A DNA stretch of 34,625 nt from UBA4421 sp002470275. Lineage in GTDB: Bacteria; Pseudomonadota; Gammaproteobacteria; Pseudomonadales; Azotimanducaceae. Shown here in pieces: positions 16,732 through 25,500 of the stretch. A model generated the notes under the pieces. It had not been told where the DNA came from, searched no databases, and saw only the letters and a list, made by a program, of their open reading frames with translations. The stretch covers positions 1-34,625 of the forward strand of contig CAJXDR010000028.1 of assembly GCA_913052345.1 (NCBI GenBank), written 5' to 3'. The position numbers and the translations under genes were made by a program. How positions within the stretch are numbered: the stretch's first letter is position 1; every line of letters starts with the position of its first letter.

Positions 16732-17170
16732 CAGCGCCGACCTCGCCCTGGAATCGATATCGGATGCCCAGCTCATCCACGGCAAAGGTGGGCTGGGAAG
16801 TTGCCCTCAGAGGCATGGCTCGCACCACAAGGCCATCGGCCTGATGCTCGCGATAGAGTGCATAGCGGTCCGCTACGTGCCGTGTTCGCGGGCACAGTTC
16901 ATCGGGTATTGATTGAGGCCCCACCGCCTGAGGAGATGACTCCCCCGCTGCGGCAGAGGCCCGAGTAGACAGCTGGCCCTCAGCCTGAAGCCGAGCCATA
17001 CAGTCAAGCAAGACGGCCTGCACCGCGGTCTGATCACCTGAGTGAACAAACTGGGCAACGCTCGGGACGCCGAGGCGAAGCAGGGTAAGTAGAAGAGCGA
17101 GCACCACTAATAGCTCCAAAAGAGAGAACCCTTTCCGCCGCCTCCAACCTCTATTGCCGATACGGCGCAT
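16706..17170 (-). CDS. FimT/PilE-like prepilin, first gene of the minor-pilin cluster
   Basis: This 154-residue prepilin has a basic leader ending in K13-G14, then FSLLELLVVLALLLTLLRLG with the +5 Glu at E19. GAGGG lies about seven bases before the ATG. In position it corresponds to fimT/fimU, ahead of pilV. The C-terminal half, with DRYALYREHQ, AMPLRATSQPTFAVDELGIRYRFQGE, is closer to the PilE pattern (Tyr-rich strand, then a Asp-x-x-Gly turn), so I leave the symbol open. The product would be a minor or structural pilin inserted in the inner membrane and processed by PilD, which is not in this window. Its promoter should lie in the 94 bases after 17170. Confidence 0.8.
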   Translation of the reverse strand: MRRIGNRGWRRRKGFSLLELLVVLALLLTLLRLGVPSVAQFVHSGDQTAVQAVLLDCMARLQAEGQLSTRASAAAGESSPQAVGPQSIPDELCPRTRHVADRYALYREHQADGLVVRAMPLRATSQPTFAVDELGIRYRFQGEVGADGGAVEGW

Positions 17171-17264
17171 CTCACGCCCTCACTCACCAAGAGCCTATTA
17201 GCCTAGATGTTTCTCGAATACCTGCCAGAGGCTCGTGTTCAGGCTGGCGTGCGCCCGTGTCGGG

Positions 17265-18230
17265 TTAGGTTAGGAGCAGAATCTTACCGACGGTCTCGTT
17301 ACCTGCCAGGCGCTCGTGGGCCTGATGCGCCTGGGTGATGGGCATGCTTGCTTCGATGATGGGCTGGACCTGACCAGATTCAAAGGCTGGCCACACTCTT
17401 TGATACAGAGCGTCCATCACCAGAGATTTTTCACTTGGCGAGCGAGCACGCAGCGTAGAGCCAATAACGCGCAGCCGCTTCAGCATTAAGGTCGCCAGGT
17501 TGAAATCCGTTTGCGCCCCGCCCATTAGACCAATTACGACCAACCTACCACCAAGCCCAAGCACCTGTAGATTGTCCTGAAAATATTGCCCCCCAACTGG
17601 ATCCAAAATCACATCTACTCCCTCCCCCGCCGACCATGCCTCTACGCTGGCCATGAAGGATCCTGCATGCCGGTCATGTCCACGGTCTGCGCCCAGCGCC
17701 ACACACTGCGCCACTTTGGCCGAGGAGCCTGCGGTCACAAACGTTGGGTTATGACTCAGCCTTAACAGCTGGATGGCAGCGGTGCCTACACCACTTGCTC
17801 CCGCATGCACCAGTACGCGTTGTTGAGGTTTAAGACCCGCTTCAAGGTACAGGTTAAGATAGGCGGTCGCGAACACCTCGGGGATAGCCGCTGCTGCAAT
17901 CAGATCAATGCCCTTGGGTATGGGGAGGGCCTGTCCTGCTGGCACCACGACTTCGTCGGCGTAGCCGCCGCCTGCCAGCAGCGCGCACACCGCGTCCCCA
18001 ACTTTAAAACGCTGCACCCCCTCACCCACTTCTGCCACTTCCCCCGAGCACTCAAGACCGAGGATGTCACTGGTGCCAGGTGGCGGCGAATATCCGCCTC
18101 GACGCTGCAGCAGGTCCGCCCGGTTGACCGCGCTCGCCGCGACGCGAATGCGAATGTGACCCGGCCCACACGCCTCCCCTGGGTGCTCCCGCCAGGTCAG
18201 GTGGTCTCCGTCAATTGCTATCGCCTTCAT
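17265..18230 (-). CDS. NAD(P)H quinone oxidoreductase, PIG3-type zeta-crystallin family
   Basis: The 321-residue product is a zinc-independent medium-chain dehydrogenase/reductase. It has the GroES-like N-terminal half (VNRADLLQRRGGYSPPPG, DILGLECSGEVAEVGEGV) and a Rossmann domain with the nucleotide motif HAGASGVGTAAIQLL (residues about 142-156). The catalytic-zinc ligands of alcohol dehydrogenases are missing, as in quinone oxidoreductases. RRGGYSPPPG and the C-terminal AHERLAGNETVGKILL are typical of the PIG3 group, which reduces quinones or enones with NADPH. GGAGGAG sits right before the ATG. It follows hisF by 39 bases on the same strand, so it may share the hisHF transcript; no functional link is known to me. 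Confidence 0.92.
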   Translation of the reverse strand: MKAIAIDGDHLTWREHPGEACGPGHIRIRVAASAVNRADLLQRRGGYSPPPGTSDILGLECSGEVAEVGEGVQRFKVGDAVCALLAGGGYADEVVVPAGQALPIPKGIDLIAAAAIPEVFATAYLNLYLEAGLKPQQRVLVHAGASGVGTAAIQLLRLSHNPTFVTAGSSAKVAQCVALGADRGHDRHAGSFMASVEAWSAGEGVDVILDPVGGQYFQDNLQVLGLGGRLVVIGLMGGAQTDFNLATLMLKRLRVIGSTLRARSPSEKSLVMDALYQRVWPAFESGQVQPIIEASMPITQAHQAHERLAGNETVGKILLLT

Positions 18231-18269
18231 GGTCTCCTCCCGTGCATGCTGTTCCTGCTTCCGCTTGGC

Positions 18270-19049
18270 CTACCAGGACATCCGCATTTTCAGGCCTTGC
18301 CTTTGCAAATATTCCTTCAGGTCGCTAACCCGGTACTCGCCATAGTGCACCATGGAGGCTACTAAGGCCGCGTCGGCCTTTCCCTCGGTGAGCACTTGGT
18401 GGAGGTGCTCAGGCTTCCCTGCCCCACCAGAGGCAATCACCGGAATGCGCACCGAGCTGGATATGAGCGCCGTGAGAGCAATCTCGTACCCCTCCTTGGT
18501 TCCGTCCGCGTCTATGGAATTCACCACAAGTTCACCGGCTCCCCGGCGCTCCCCATCCAGCGCCCAAGCCAAGGCATCCATCTGCATGGGCTGCCTACCG
18601 CCATTGATGACAATCTCGTAGCCGCTGGGCAAGGCTTGGGTTGGTTCAACCCGACGCACATCCATGGACAGGACGACGTTTTGGTTGCCGATGGCGGCGG
18701 CGCACTCATCAATCAGCGCCGGCCGCTGAACGGCAGCAGAATTCACGTTGATCTTCTCGGCGCCTGCCAGCCGCAGGTCCGTGGCATCGCTCACGCTGCG
18801 AATTCCGCCACCAACAGAAAGGGGTATAAACACCTGACTGGCCACCGACTCCACCACATCCAGCATAATGCTGCGGCGGTCGCTTGACGCCGTGATGTCG
18901 TAGAAAACCAATTCGTCCAGACCGTCTAGATAGTAGGCCCGGGCCTTCTCAACCGGATCACCAATATCCTTGGTGTCGACAAACTTGATGCTCTTAGCAA
19001 GACGGCCGTCGCGAACATCAAGGCAGGCAATAACGCGCTTACTCAGCAT
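18270..19049 (-). CDS. hisF: Imidazole glycerol phosphate synthase, cyclase subunit HisF
   Basis: HisF is the (beta-alpha)8 cyclase that uses ammonia from HisH to make IGP and AICAR in histidine synthesis. I choose the ATG at 19049 (259 residues), giving the standard MLSKRVIACLD start; it overlaps hisH by seven bases. Catalytic aspartates D11 and D130 (VVLSMDVRR) are present, along with the phosphate-binding loops SVGGGIRS and VIASGGAGKPEH. FVDTKDIGDPVEKARAYY and LVFYDITASSDRR differ from the common FVNLRDAGDPVE-type sequence, so this is a divergent HisF branch. No hisA, hisI or hisE gene is adjacent. A second role, as for HisF homologues in surface-sugar amidation, cannot be excluded. Confidence 0.93.
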   Translation of the reverse strand: MLSKRVIACLDVRDGRLAKSIKFVDTKDIGDPVEKARAYYLDGLDELVFYDITASSDRRSIMLDVVESVASQVFIPLSVGGGIRSVSDATDLRLAGAEKINVNSAAVQRPALIDECAAAIGNQNVVLSMDVRRVEPTQALPSGYEIVINGGRQPMQMDALAWALDGERRGAGELVVNSIDADGTKEGYEIALTALISSSVRIPVIASGGAGKPEHLHQVLTEGKADAALVASMVHYGEYRVSDLKEYLQRQGLKMRMSW

Positions 19050-19660
19050 TGACCGTCCCAAGCCGCAAAATTCGCCAACAGTCTGAGCCCCACGCGACCG
19101 CTTTTTTCAGGGTGAAACTGCGTACCAATATAGCTGTTATACCCCACGGCGCTGGCGAAGGAATGTTCGTATTCCGTTCGGGCCAAGACGCAGTCCGCCA
19201 CTTTGGGGTCGGTATAGTAGGCGTGCACAAAGTAAAATTCGTCGCCTGGGTCGATGCCCGCCAAAACCGGGTGGGGGCGACACGGCACGACTTCGTTCCA
19301 CCCCATATGCGGTACTTTCAAATCTGTGCGATCCAGGTTGAAACGCCTGACGCGCCCTGGAATCAACCCCAGGGTCGGCGTATCGTTTTCTTCGGAGTGA
19401 TCAAGAGAGACCTGAAGCCCCAGGCAAATACCCAGGACGGGGACGCCCCGCAGGATGACCTCCCGTAACGCTTCATCCAAACCGCGATGGGCCAAACTTC
19501 GCATGGCGCTGCCTGCCGCGCCAACGCCCGGGAAAATTACGCGCTCGGCGTGTCTCAGCTGATCTCCATCGGCGCAGAACTCTGCATCCAGGCCAACTTC
19601 TTTGCAGGCGCGCTTGACGCTCGCCAAGTTACCGGCCTCGTAGTCTAGGATTAGCGTCAC
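19043..19660 (-). CDS. hisH: Imidazole glycerol phosphate synthase, glutaminase subunit HisH
   Basis: The 205-residue glutamine amidotransferase (class I) starts at a GTG with only a weak ribosome site. The nucleophile C79 lies in VLGICLGLQVS, and the other triad members H183 and E185 lie in GTQFHPEKSG. DYEAGNLASV and FPGVGAAGSAM are the HisH oxyanion-region motifs, and VPHMGWNEV is the HisF-contact segment. It releases ammonia from glutamine for HisF, encoded directly downstream with a seven-base overlap, so the subunits should be made in matched amounts. It is divergent from hemH over about 170 bases. Confidence 0.95.
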   Translation of the reverse strand: MTLILDYEAGNLASVKRACKEVGLDAEFCADGDQLRHAERVIFPGVGAAGSAMRSLAHRGLDEALREVILRGVPVLGICLGLQVSLDHSEENDTPTLGLIPGRVRRFNLDRTDLKVPHMGWNEVVPCRPHPVLAGIDPGDEFYFVHAYYTDPKVADCVLARTEYEHSFASAVGYNSYIGTQFHPEKSGRVGLRLLANFAAWDGQC

Positions 19661-19833
19661 GATAAGGTCTCTTCGGGAGAACCGACAATTCTAGCCGAGC
19701 GTTCGTAATTTCACTAGAAAAAGACAGCCCCGCTGATAAACAAGCATCGCTCGGGCGCCGTTTATCCATCGAGCGCAGACGCCGTGCATGTAGCGCACTA
19801 ACCCTTTTCACAGACACAGCAACAAGGACTTTT

Positions 19834-20880
19834 ATGTCTGAACAAAGCCCAAACCAAACAGGTGTTCTCTTGATCAACCTGGGTACCCCTGACTCCACTG
19901 CGGTGAGTGATGTGAGGCGCTACCTCGGGGAGTTTCTCATGGACAAACACGTTCTCGATGTCCCCTGGCCTCTTCGAAAGCTGATTGTGAGCGGCTTTAT
20001 CTTGCCCTTCAGGCCCAAGGAAAGCGCCCATGCCTATTCTAAAATTTGGTCAGAGGAAGGATCTCCGTTGCTGGTCCGCAGCCAGGCCTTGGCCACTCGT
20101 CTGGCAGACCATCTAGCCATGCCCGTAGCGCTGAGTATGCGCTACGGCAACCCCAATATCGCCGATGGGCTGGAAGCGCTGCACGCCCAGGGCGTCCAGC
20201 AGGTCTGCATCGTTCCGCTTTATGGCCAATACGCGGCCTCCACCGTTGCCACCTCTGTGGAGGCCGCCCAGCAGGCCATGCCTGAGGGTATGGACGATAC
20301 CGTGCTGCCTGTCTTCTACGACACCCGGGCCCATACCCAGGCCTGGGCCGAGACCATTAGGGCGCACCTTCCTGAGCGCTGGGACCACCTGCTTTTCAGC
20401 TACCACGGCCTTCCGGAGAGGCATCTCACCAAGGCCGACCCAACCGGGGAGCATTGTCTCCAGCACCCGAACTGCTGTGACAACCCCTCTGTCGCCCACG
20501 CAACCTGCTATCGACACCAGGTCATGATGACCTCCAAGGCAATCGCCGCTTCCCTCGCGCTCAAAGAAGATCAGTTTAGCGTTAGCTTCCAGTCACGGCT
20601 GGGGAGGCTGCCCTGGCTGACCCCCTATACGGATCAGGTGCTTGAGGAGATGCCAGAACAGGGCATTAAAGACGTAGTCGTCTGCTGTCCCGCCTTTATC
20701 GTGGATAATCTGGAGACCCTGGAAGAAATGGGCATGCAGGGCAGAGAAACGTTCCTAGCGGCAGGAGGGAACTCATTCACCCTTGTGCCCTGTCTGAATG
20801 ATAGCGAGGTCTGGGTTTCCGGCCTGGCGGACCTCTGCCGAGAGCACGTACTCAAAGAGCACCCATCCGATGCAGCCTAA
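19834..20880 (+). CDS. hemH: Ferrochelatase
   Basis: Inserts Fe(II) into protoporphyrin IX, the last step of haem b synthesis, at the cytosolic face of the membrane. The 348-residue product has GVLLINLGTPDS at the N-terminus, FRPKESAHAYSKIW, LSMRYGNPNI, the active-site region FSYHGLPERH with catalytic H191, and PAFIVDNLETLEE containing the conserved acidic residues. CAAGGAC lies before the ATG. After the SYHG motif the chain is odd: C208, C214, C215 and C225 fall within 18 residues, in a longer loop than the E. coli enzyme has there. Some bacterial ferrochelatases bind a [2Fe-2S] cluster through internal cysteines, which could be the case here. Its stop overlaps the convergent lysR stop by four bases. 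Confidence 0.97.
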   Translation: MSEQSPNQTGVLLINLGTPDSTAVSDVRRYLGEFLMDKHVLDVPWPLRKLIVSGFILPFRPKESAHAYSKIWSEEGSPLLVRSQALATRLADHLAMPVALSMRYGNPNIADGLEALHAQGVQQVCIVPLYGQYAASTVATSVEAAQQAMPEGMDDTVLPVFYDTRAHTQAWAETIRAHLPERWDHLLFSYHGLPERHLTKADPTGEHCLQHPNCCDNPSVAHATCYRHQVMMTSKAIAASLALKEDQFSVSFQSRLGRLPWLTPYTDQVLEEMPEQGIKDVVVCCPAFIVDNLETLEEMGMQGRETFLAAGGNSFTLVPCLNDSEVWVSGLADLCREHVLKEHPSDAA

Positions 20881-21755
20881 TCCCTAACCTTGCTCGCCAG
20901 ATCGGATACTTCACGGTAGAAGGTTCGCACCAGCGTCTGTGAAAACATCGATTTACGCGCCACGAACCGCACTGGTCGCGTGAGCCCGGCCTCTGATAAG
21001 AGGACTCGCTGTTTCTCGGGAACACCAAGCGTCTTGGCCACGCCTACGGGCACAAGGCCATGACCGAACCCCGCCAGGGCCATTTGGGCCACGGCGAAAA
21101 AAGACTCCAGCGAGGCGACCCGACGCAGGTTCAACCGCTGCATGTTCTCCTCAATGGAGCCCCATGCGCCAGAGCGAGATTCAATGGTGATCACATCCAG
21201 AGGGTCACCCGTGCGGTATTTGAGACTTGCCAGACCCGAAGGAATGATCACCATGGGCTCCTGTCTCAGAACTTCGGAGACCAGATCCGATTCCGCATCG
21301 GGGCTGCCTGTACAGATGCCCACCATGTATTCCCCTGACCGCAATCGGTCCAGCACCACGGGGGAGCGCTGGGCGTGAAACTCAAATTCAACGCCGGGCA
21401 TGCTGTCATTCACCTTTGAAAATAGGGTCGAGCCCCAGCTGGCCAGAATAGCCTCGGATACACCCAAAATAATTTTGCCTTTGCGGAGCGCGTTATCCTC
21501 GAGAAAGACACTGCGTAGCTCCGACAGCAGCGGCGTTACCCGCTCAACGAGGCGGGTTCCGTGATGGGTTAAAACGACGCGTCGCCCATGGCGTTCGATC
21601 AACTCCCGATCATAGTATCGTTCAAGAGCAGCGATGCGCTTGGATACGGCAGACTGAGAGATCCTTAGGGTCGTGCTGGCCTCCATCATGGTGCCCGCCT
21701 TAGATAGGGTGACCAGGGTTTCTAGGTTCTCGATCATCTCTGCAAGTCGTGCCAA
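20877..21755 (-). CDS. LysR-family transcriptional regulator
   Basis: The 292-residue product has the N-terminal winged helix-turn-helix of LysR proteins at about residues 8-66 (LETLVTLSKAGTMMEASTTLRISQSAVSKRI reads as the two helices with the typical SQSAVSKRI recognition helix). A periplasmic-binding-protein-like effector domain follows from about 92 (GKIILGVSEAILASWG). The start could be residue 1 or Met7; both keep the helix-turn-helix intact. It is divergent from the TauE/SafE permease across 80 bases, the classical arrangement for a LysR protein regulating its neighbour. The ligand is unknown; a sulfur-containing or small organic anion would fit the permease. Confidence 0.94.
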   Translation of the reverse strand: MARLAEMIENLETLVTLSKAGTMMEASTTLRISQSAVSKRIAALERYYDRELIERHGRRVVLTHHGTRLVERVTPLLSELRSVFLEDNALRKGKIILGVSEAILASWGSTLFSKVNDSMPGVEFEFHAQRSPVVLDRLRSGEYMVGICTGSPDAESDLVSEVLRQEPMVIIPSGLASLKYRTGDPLDVITIESRSGAWGSIEENMQRLNLRRVASLESFFAVAQMALAGFGHGLVPVGVAKTLGVPEKQRVLLSEAGLTRPVRFVARKSMFSQTLVRTFYREVSDLASKVRD

Positions 21756-21789
21756 AAAAGAATATATAGTATCTGTTCAGTTAGGATTT

Positions 21790-21802
21790 TTCATGATTTG
21801 AA
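21790..21802. promoter_or_regulatory. Candidate LysR-type binding site (T-N11-A)
   Basis: TTCA-TGATT-TGAA is a 13-base interrupted palindrome with the T-N11-A form preferred by LysR regulators. It lies in the 80-base gap between the divergent lysR and permease genes. Recognised by eye only; such motifs also arise by chance. Confidence 0.4.
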
Positions 21803-21835
21803 TGCCACATTTCAGACCCGAACATCCGTAACCCT

Positions 21836-22588
21836 ATGCTCGTAACGCTTGCCGTCATCCTGAGCACGATCTTCACCAGCGCGCTATCTGGCGTATTTGG
21901 CATGGCCGGTGGCTCGCTGCTTATCCTGATCCTTGTCTCCCTGCTCCCGGTAAGCAGCGCCATGATTCTACACGCCGTTGCCCAGCTCACGGCCAATGGG
22001 TCCCGCGCACTTATTCTCCGGCGCCACATATGTTGGCAGCCCCTCCCCGGCTACCTTCTTGGCGCCCTGCTGGCGATTTTGTTTGCGACTTGGCTGGTCC
22101 TGATCCCGGACCCCGGCGTGATATTGATCCTGGTTGGCCTATTCCCCTGGCTAGGTCGCTGGAGCCGCCGTCTGTCAGGTCTCGACATCACCCATCAACC
22201 CACTGCCATATTTTGCGGTGCTGCGGTAACGGCCGCCCAGCTTTTTGCCGGCGCAGCGGGACCCTTGCTGGATATGTTTTATCTTAAGAGCTCGCTCAGC
22301 CGTCAGGCCATTGTTGCTAGCAAGGCCTTCACACAGACCCTTGGCCATCTGCTGCGGATTCTCTACTACGGGGTCTTGGTCTCTGCTGCGGAGACCACGG
22401 ACATGATGCTGGCATTGGCCTTGATCCTGGCAGCCGTTCTCGGCACCCGTCTGGGCACGCTGATGCTCGCCAGATGGAATGATGGCGCCTTCCGACGCAC
22501 CAGCGAATGGATCATCTTGAGCATTGCCACCCTTTGCCTGATCAGAGGTAGCTACCTGGTGATGACCACGCCTCTTACAGGGGCTTGA
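21836..22588 (+). CDS. TauE/SafE (DUF81) family permease
   Basis: The 250-residue integral membrane protein has about seven to eight hydrophobic segments and the two-repeat layout of TauE/SafE proteins. GVFGMAGGSLLI near residues 19-30 is the family motif, and AAQLFAGAAGPLLDMFYLKS in the second half matches the repeat. Members export sulfite, sulfoacetate or other organic anions, or take up sulfur compounds; the substrate cannot be told here. No clear Shine-Dalgarno precedes the ATG. The stop overlaps the end of the convergent carboxylase gene by 14 bases. Regulation by the divergent LysR protein is likely. Confidence 0.88.
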   Translation: MLVTLAVILSTIFTSALSGVFGMAGGSLLILILVSLLPVSSAMILHAVAQLTANGSRALILRRHICWQPLPGYLLGALLAILFATWLVLIPDPGVILILVGLFPWLGRWSRRLSGLDITHQPTAIFCGAAVTAAQLFAGAAGPLLDMFYLKSSLSRQAIVASKAFTQTLGHLLRILYYGVLVSAAETTDMMLALALILAAVLGTRLGTLMLARWNDGAFRRTSEWIILSIATLCLIRGSYLVMTTPLTGA

Positions 22589-25500
22589 TCACGAATAGCA
22601 AGTCGCCAACGTTTACCTGCTGGCCGTTGCTGATATTAATTCGCGCCACCTGATACCGCCGGTCAGGCGCGTAGATTACGCTCTCTCCGTTGAAATCCTT
22701 AAGGGAGAGCGGGTTAAAGATTTTCATGGCCTCCAGCTGACACAGCGTATGCTGGGTATCGATCTCATCTCCAACGCTAACGTACTCAGGTTCAGTGGGT
22801 GAAGGGGAGCTATAGAAAATAGCGGTTGCCGGTGCCAGCACCTTGATCTCATCGGTTCCGTCAATGGCGATGGAGGCGAGGTCGATGGCACTGCCCGAGA
22901 GCCCGCCGCCCTGCTCGATCTGGGCGATGAGGGCTTCCACATCCGTTCTCTGAAGGAGTTCGGGCAGATAGTTGGTATCGTAAAGGCCCTTCCTAAAGAC
23001 GTCGTCAGACAACACCAGCCTGAGCAGCGGGATGTTTGTGCAGATTCCGGAGATGACGACACGATCTAGATAGTCCAACAACTGATCTGCCGCATCATCT
23101 CGGGACTCACCGTGAATGATGATCTGGGCAACCATGCTGTCGTAGTAGGGGGACACGAATTTTCCGGGGCCAACGGTCGTGATGACCTCCACATTGTCCT
23201 GCACCGGAAATTCGCACTCTTTAACTTCTCCTGGGTGGGGCCTAAAGGCCAGCCCACCATCCGGCTGAACAACAATGCGCTCGGCGTTGATACGAGCCTC
23301 AATGGCATACCCATTTTGCTTCACCTTAAGGTCCGCAATGGATTCTCCCGACGCGATGCGGAACTGCTGGGCGACGATATCAATGCCGGAAGTCCACTCG
23401 GTGACCGGGTGCTCAACTTGAAGGCGCGTGTTCATTTCCATGAAGTACACGGCCTCCGACCTAAGGTCGAAAATAAATTCCACCGTGCCGGCACCAACGT
23501 AGCCAACTTCATTAGCCAAATCCTTGGTTGAACGCACCACCACATCCATCAGCGATTGAGGCAGCATGGTAGAGCTAGATTCTTCTATCACCTTTTGCTT
23601 ATCGCGCTGCACGCTACAGTCACGAATACCCAAGACCAAGGTATTGCCATGGGTATCCCGCAGCAGTTGGGCCTCAATATGGCGCAGAGACGTTACGTAC
23701 TTTTCAAGGTAAACATCGCCGTTGCCAAATGCGCTTCGCGCCTCAACCCCTACCCGGAAAAAGAGCTGCTCGAATTCTTGAGGGGTCTCTACGAGCTGTA
23801 TGCCTTTGCCGCCGCCCCCATGAACCGCCTTGATCAAAATGGGATAGCCAATTTCTTCAGCTACCGCACCCGCGCGCTCAACATTGGTCATAATACCGTG
23901 GCTTCCCGGGACCACGGGCACTTCCAGCCGCATGGCGGTATTGATAGCGTTGGACTTGTTCCCCATGGTCTCCATGCTGGAGACTGGCGGACCAATGAAG
24001 TTGATCCCATGATTGCGGACCAGCTCGGCGAAGCCTGAGTTTTCAGATAGAAATCCAATGCCAGGATGCAGGCTGTCTACGCCCTCGCTCTTAGCAACAT
24101 TCAGCACGCTCATGGCGTTCAAATAGCTCTCATCGGGCGTGTTTCCGCCGATGCAGACAAGGGTATCGTTGGGGCCCAACTGATCCGCCGCCGCAGATTC
24201 CATGTCCGGATCGCTCTGCACCAGCACAACCCTCACCTGCTGCTGCTGGGCGATGCGTATCAGCTTGGCAGCGGTGCAGCCCCGGGCGTGAATAAGGACT
24301 TTTGCCGTAGGCCGAATAAGCTCTTCAGGGGTCACGACCGGGCGACTGGCCACAACGATAGGCCGGTGATCTACCAGCCCGCCTTCAAGGATGCGGGTAA
24401 CGACGCTTTCCACATCATCCTGGGGCGTGGGGATTTCAGGGTCCACGCCAGAAAGACGCTCATCAATATCCTCAAAAAACGGATGTTTTACCAATCCCTG
24501 CATTGACTCGGGGTTGGTCGAGAGATAATTCGCGAGAATGGATTTAAGGGGTAGATTCGACGACACCACAATCTGCCCCGCGAAGGGCATACTGGTGCCT
24601 GAGAAATAATAGGTCTGCACCAGGGGATGGGTGACAAAGCTGGCCTGGGCACCGCCGGTGCAGTCACCAAAGCCAAAAACGATGATCGGCAGATCGTGAT
24701 CTCGAACGAACCTCGTAATGCGGTCGTTGACCGCAGCCATAGAGAACAGCGCCCCAGCGCCCTCCTTGGTTTGCATACCGCCCGAGGAGATAAAGCAAAT
24801 GATGGGCATACTTTGCTCAGCGCACTCCACCAGCAGCCGACATACCTTTTCCGCGCTGGCCATGTCAAAGGCACCGGCCTGAAAGCTCACGTTAGATATC
24901 ACAACACCCACCGGTGCCTTGTCATTGCCCTTGAAGCGGCCGATTCCGGTCACGACTCCGCAGGGCGGTAGGCCTTTGTTGAGGGCGCTCTCAATAGACA
25001 ACCGAAAACCTGGAAACGAACACGGATCCGAACTCAAAAGGTCCTCGAATCGGTCCTCCCAATCGTCGAAGTAACGATCAATGATATCCTGGTAGGTGAA
25101 CTGACTCTTGCCCTTGACCTCTCGCAGCACCCGCTGCATCTGCAGGTCGTTATAGGCCATGTCCAGACGATTCCAAAAGTCTTTACGGCGTCCGATGTTT
25201 CGAGGCGCAATCCGGCCCTGGTAATTCTTTCCATCGCGCTCGTTGACCACAAAACTATTCAGCAGTGTCGTAAAGAAGTAGGTGACGATCACAAACAGCG
25301 CGTCCGCCAAATGGGTGAAGCTCAATTTTTTCCACTCTTCGACGGTGCGGAAAAAGTCGCCGCTCTTGGGCATTTTGAGCAACCGCAGGTACCAATCAAA
25401 AAGCCGCTCTTTCGCATCAACCAGGCTCGCATCATCAGCGATCCCATCCAGCGCCCGAATATTTTCGTCTAAAAAGTGAGCGACCGTCTTCTTTGAGAGC

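Noticed and set aside
23556..24038. 160-codon frame antisense to the carboxylase
   Set aside because: It mirrors the conserved biotin carboxylase coding sequence and has no features of its own.
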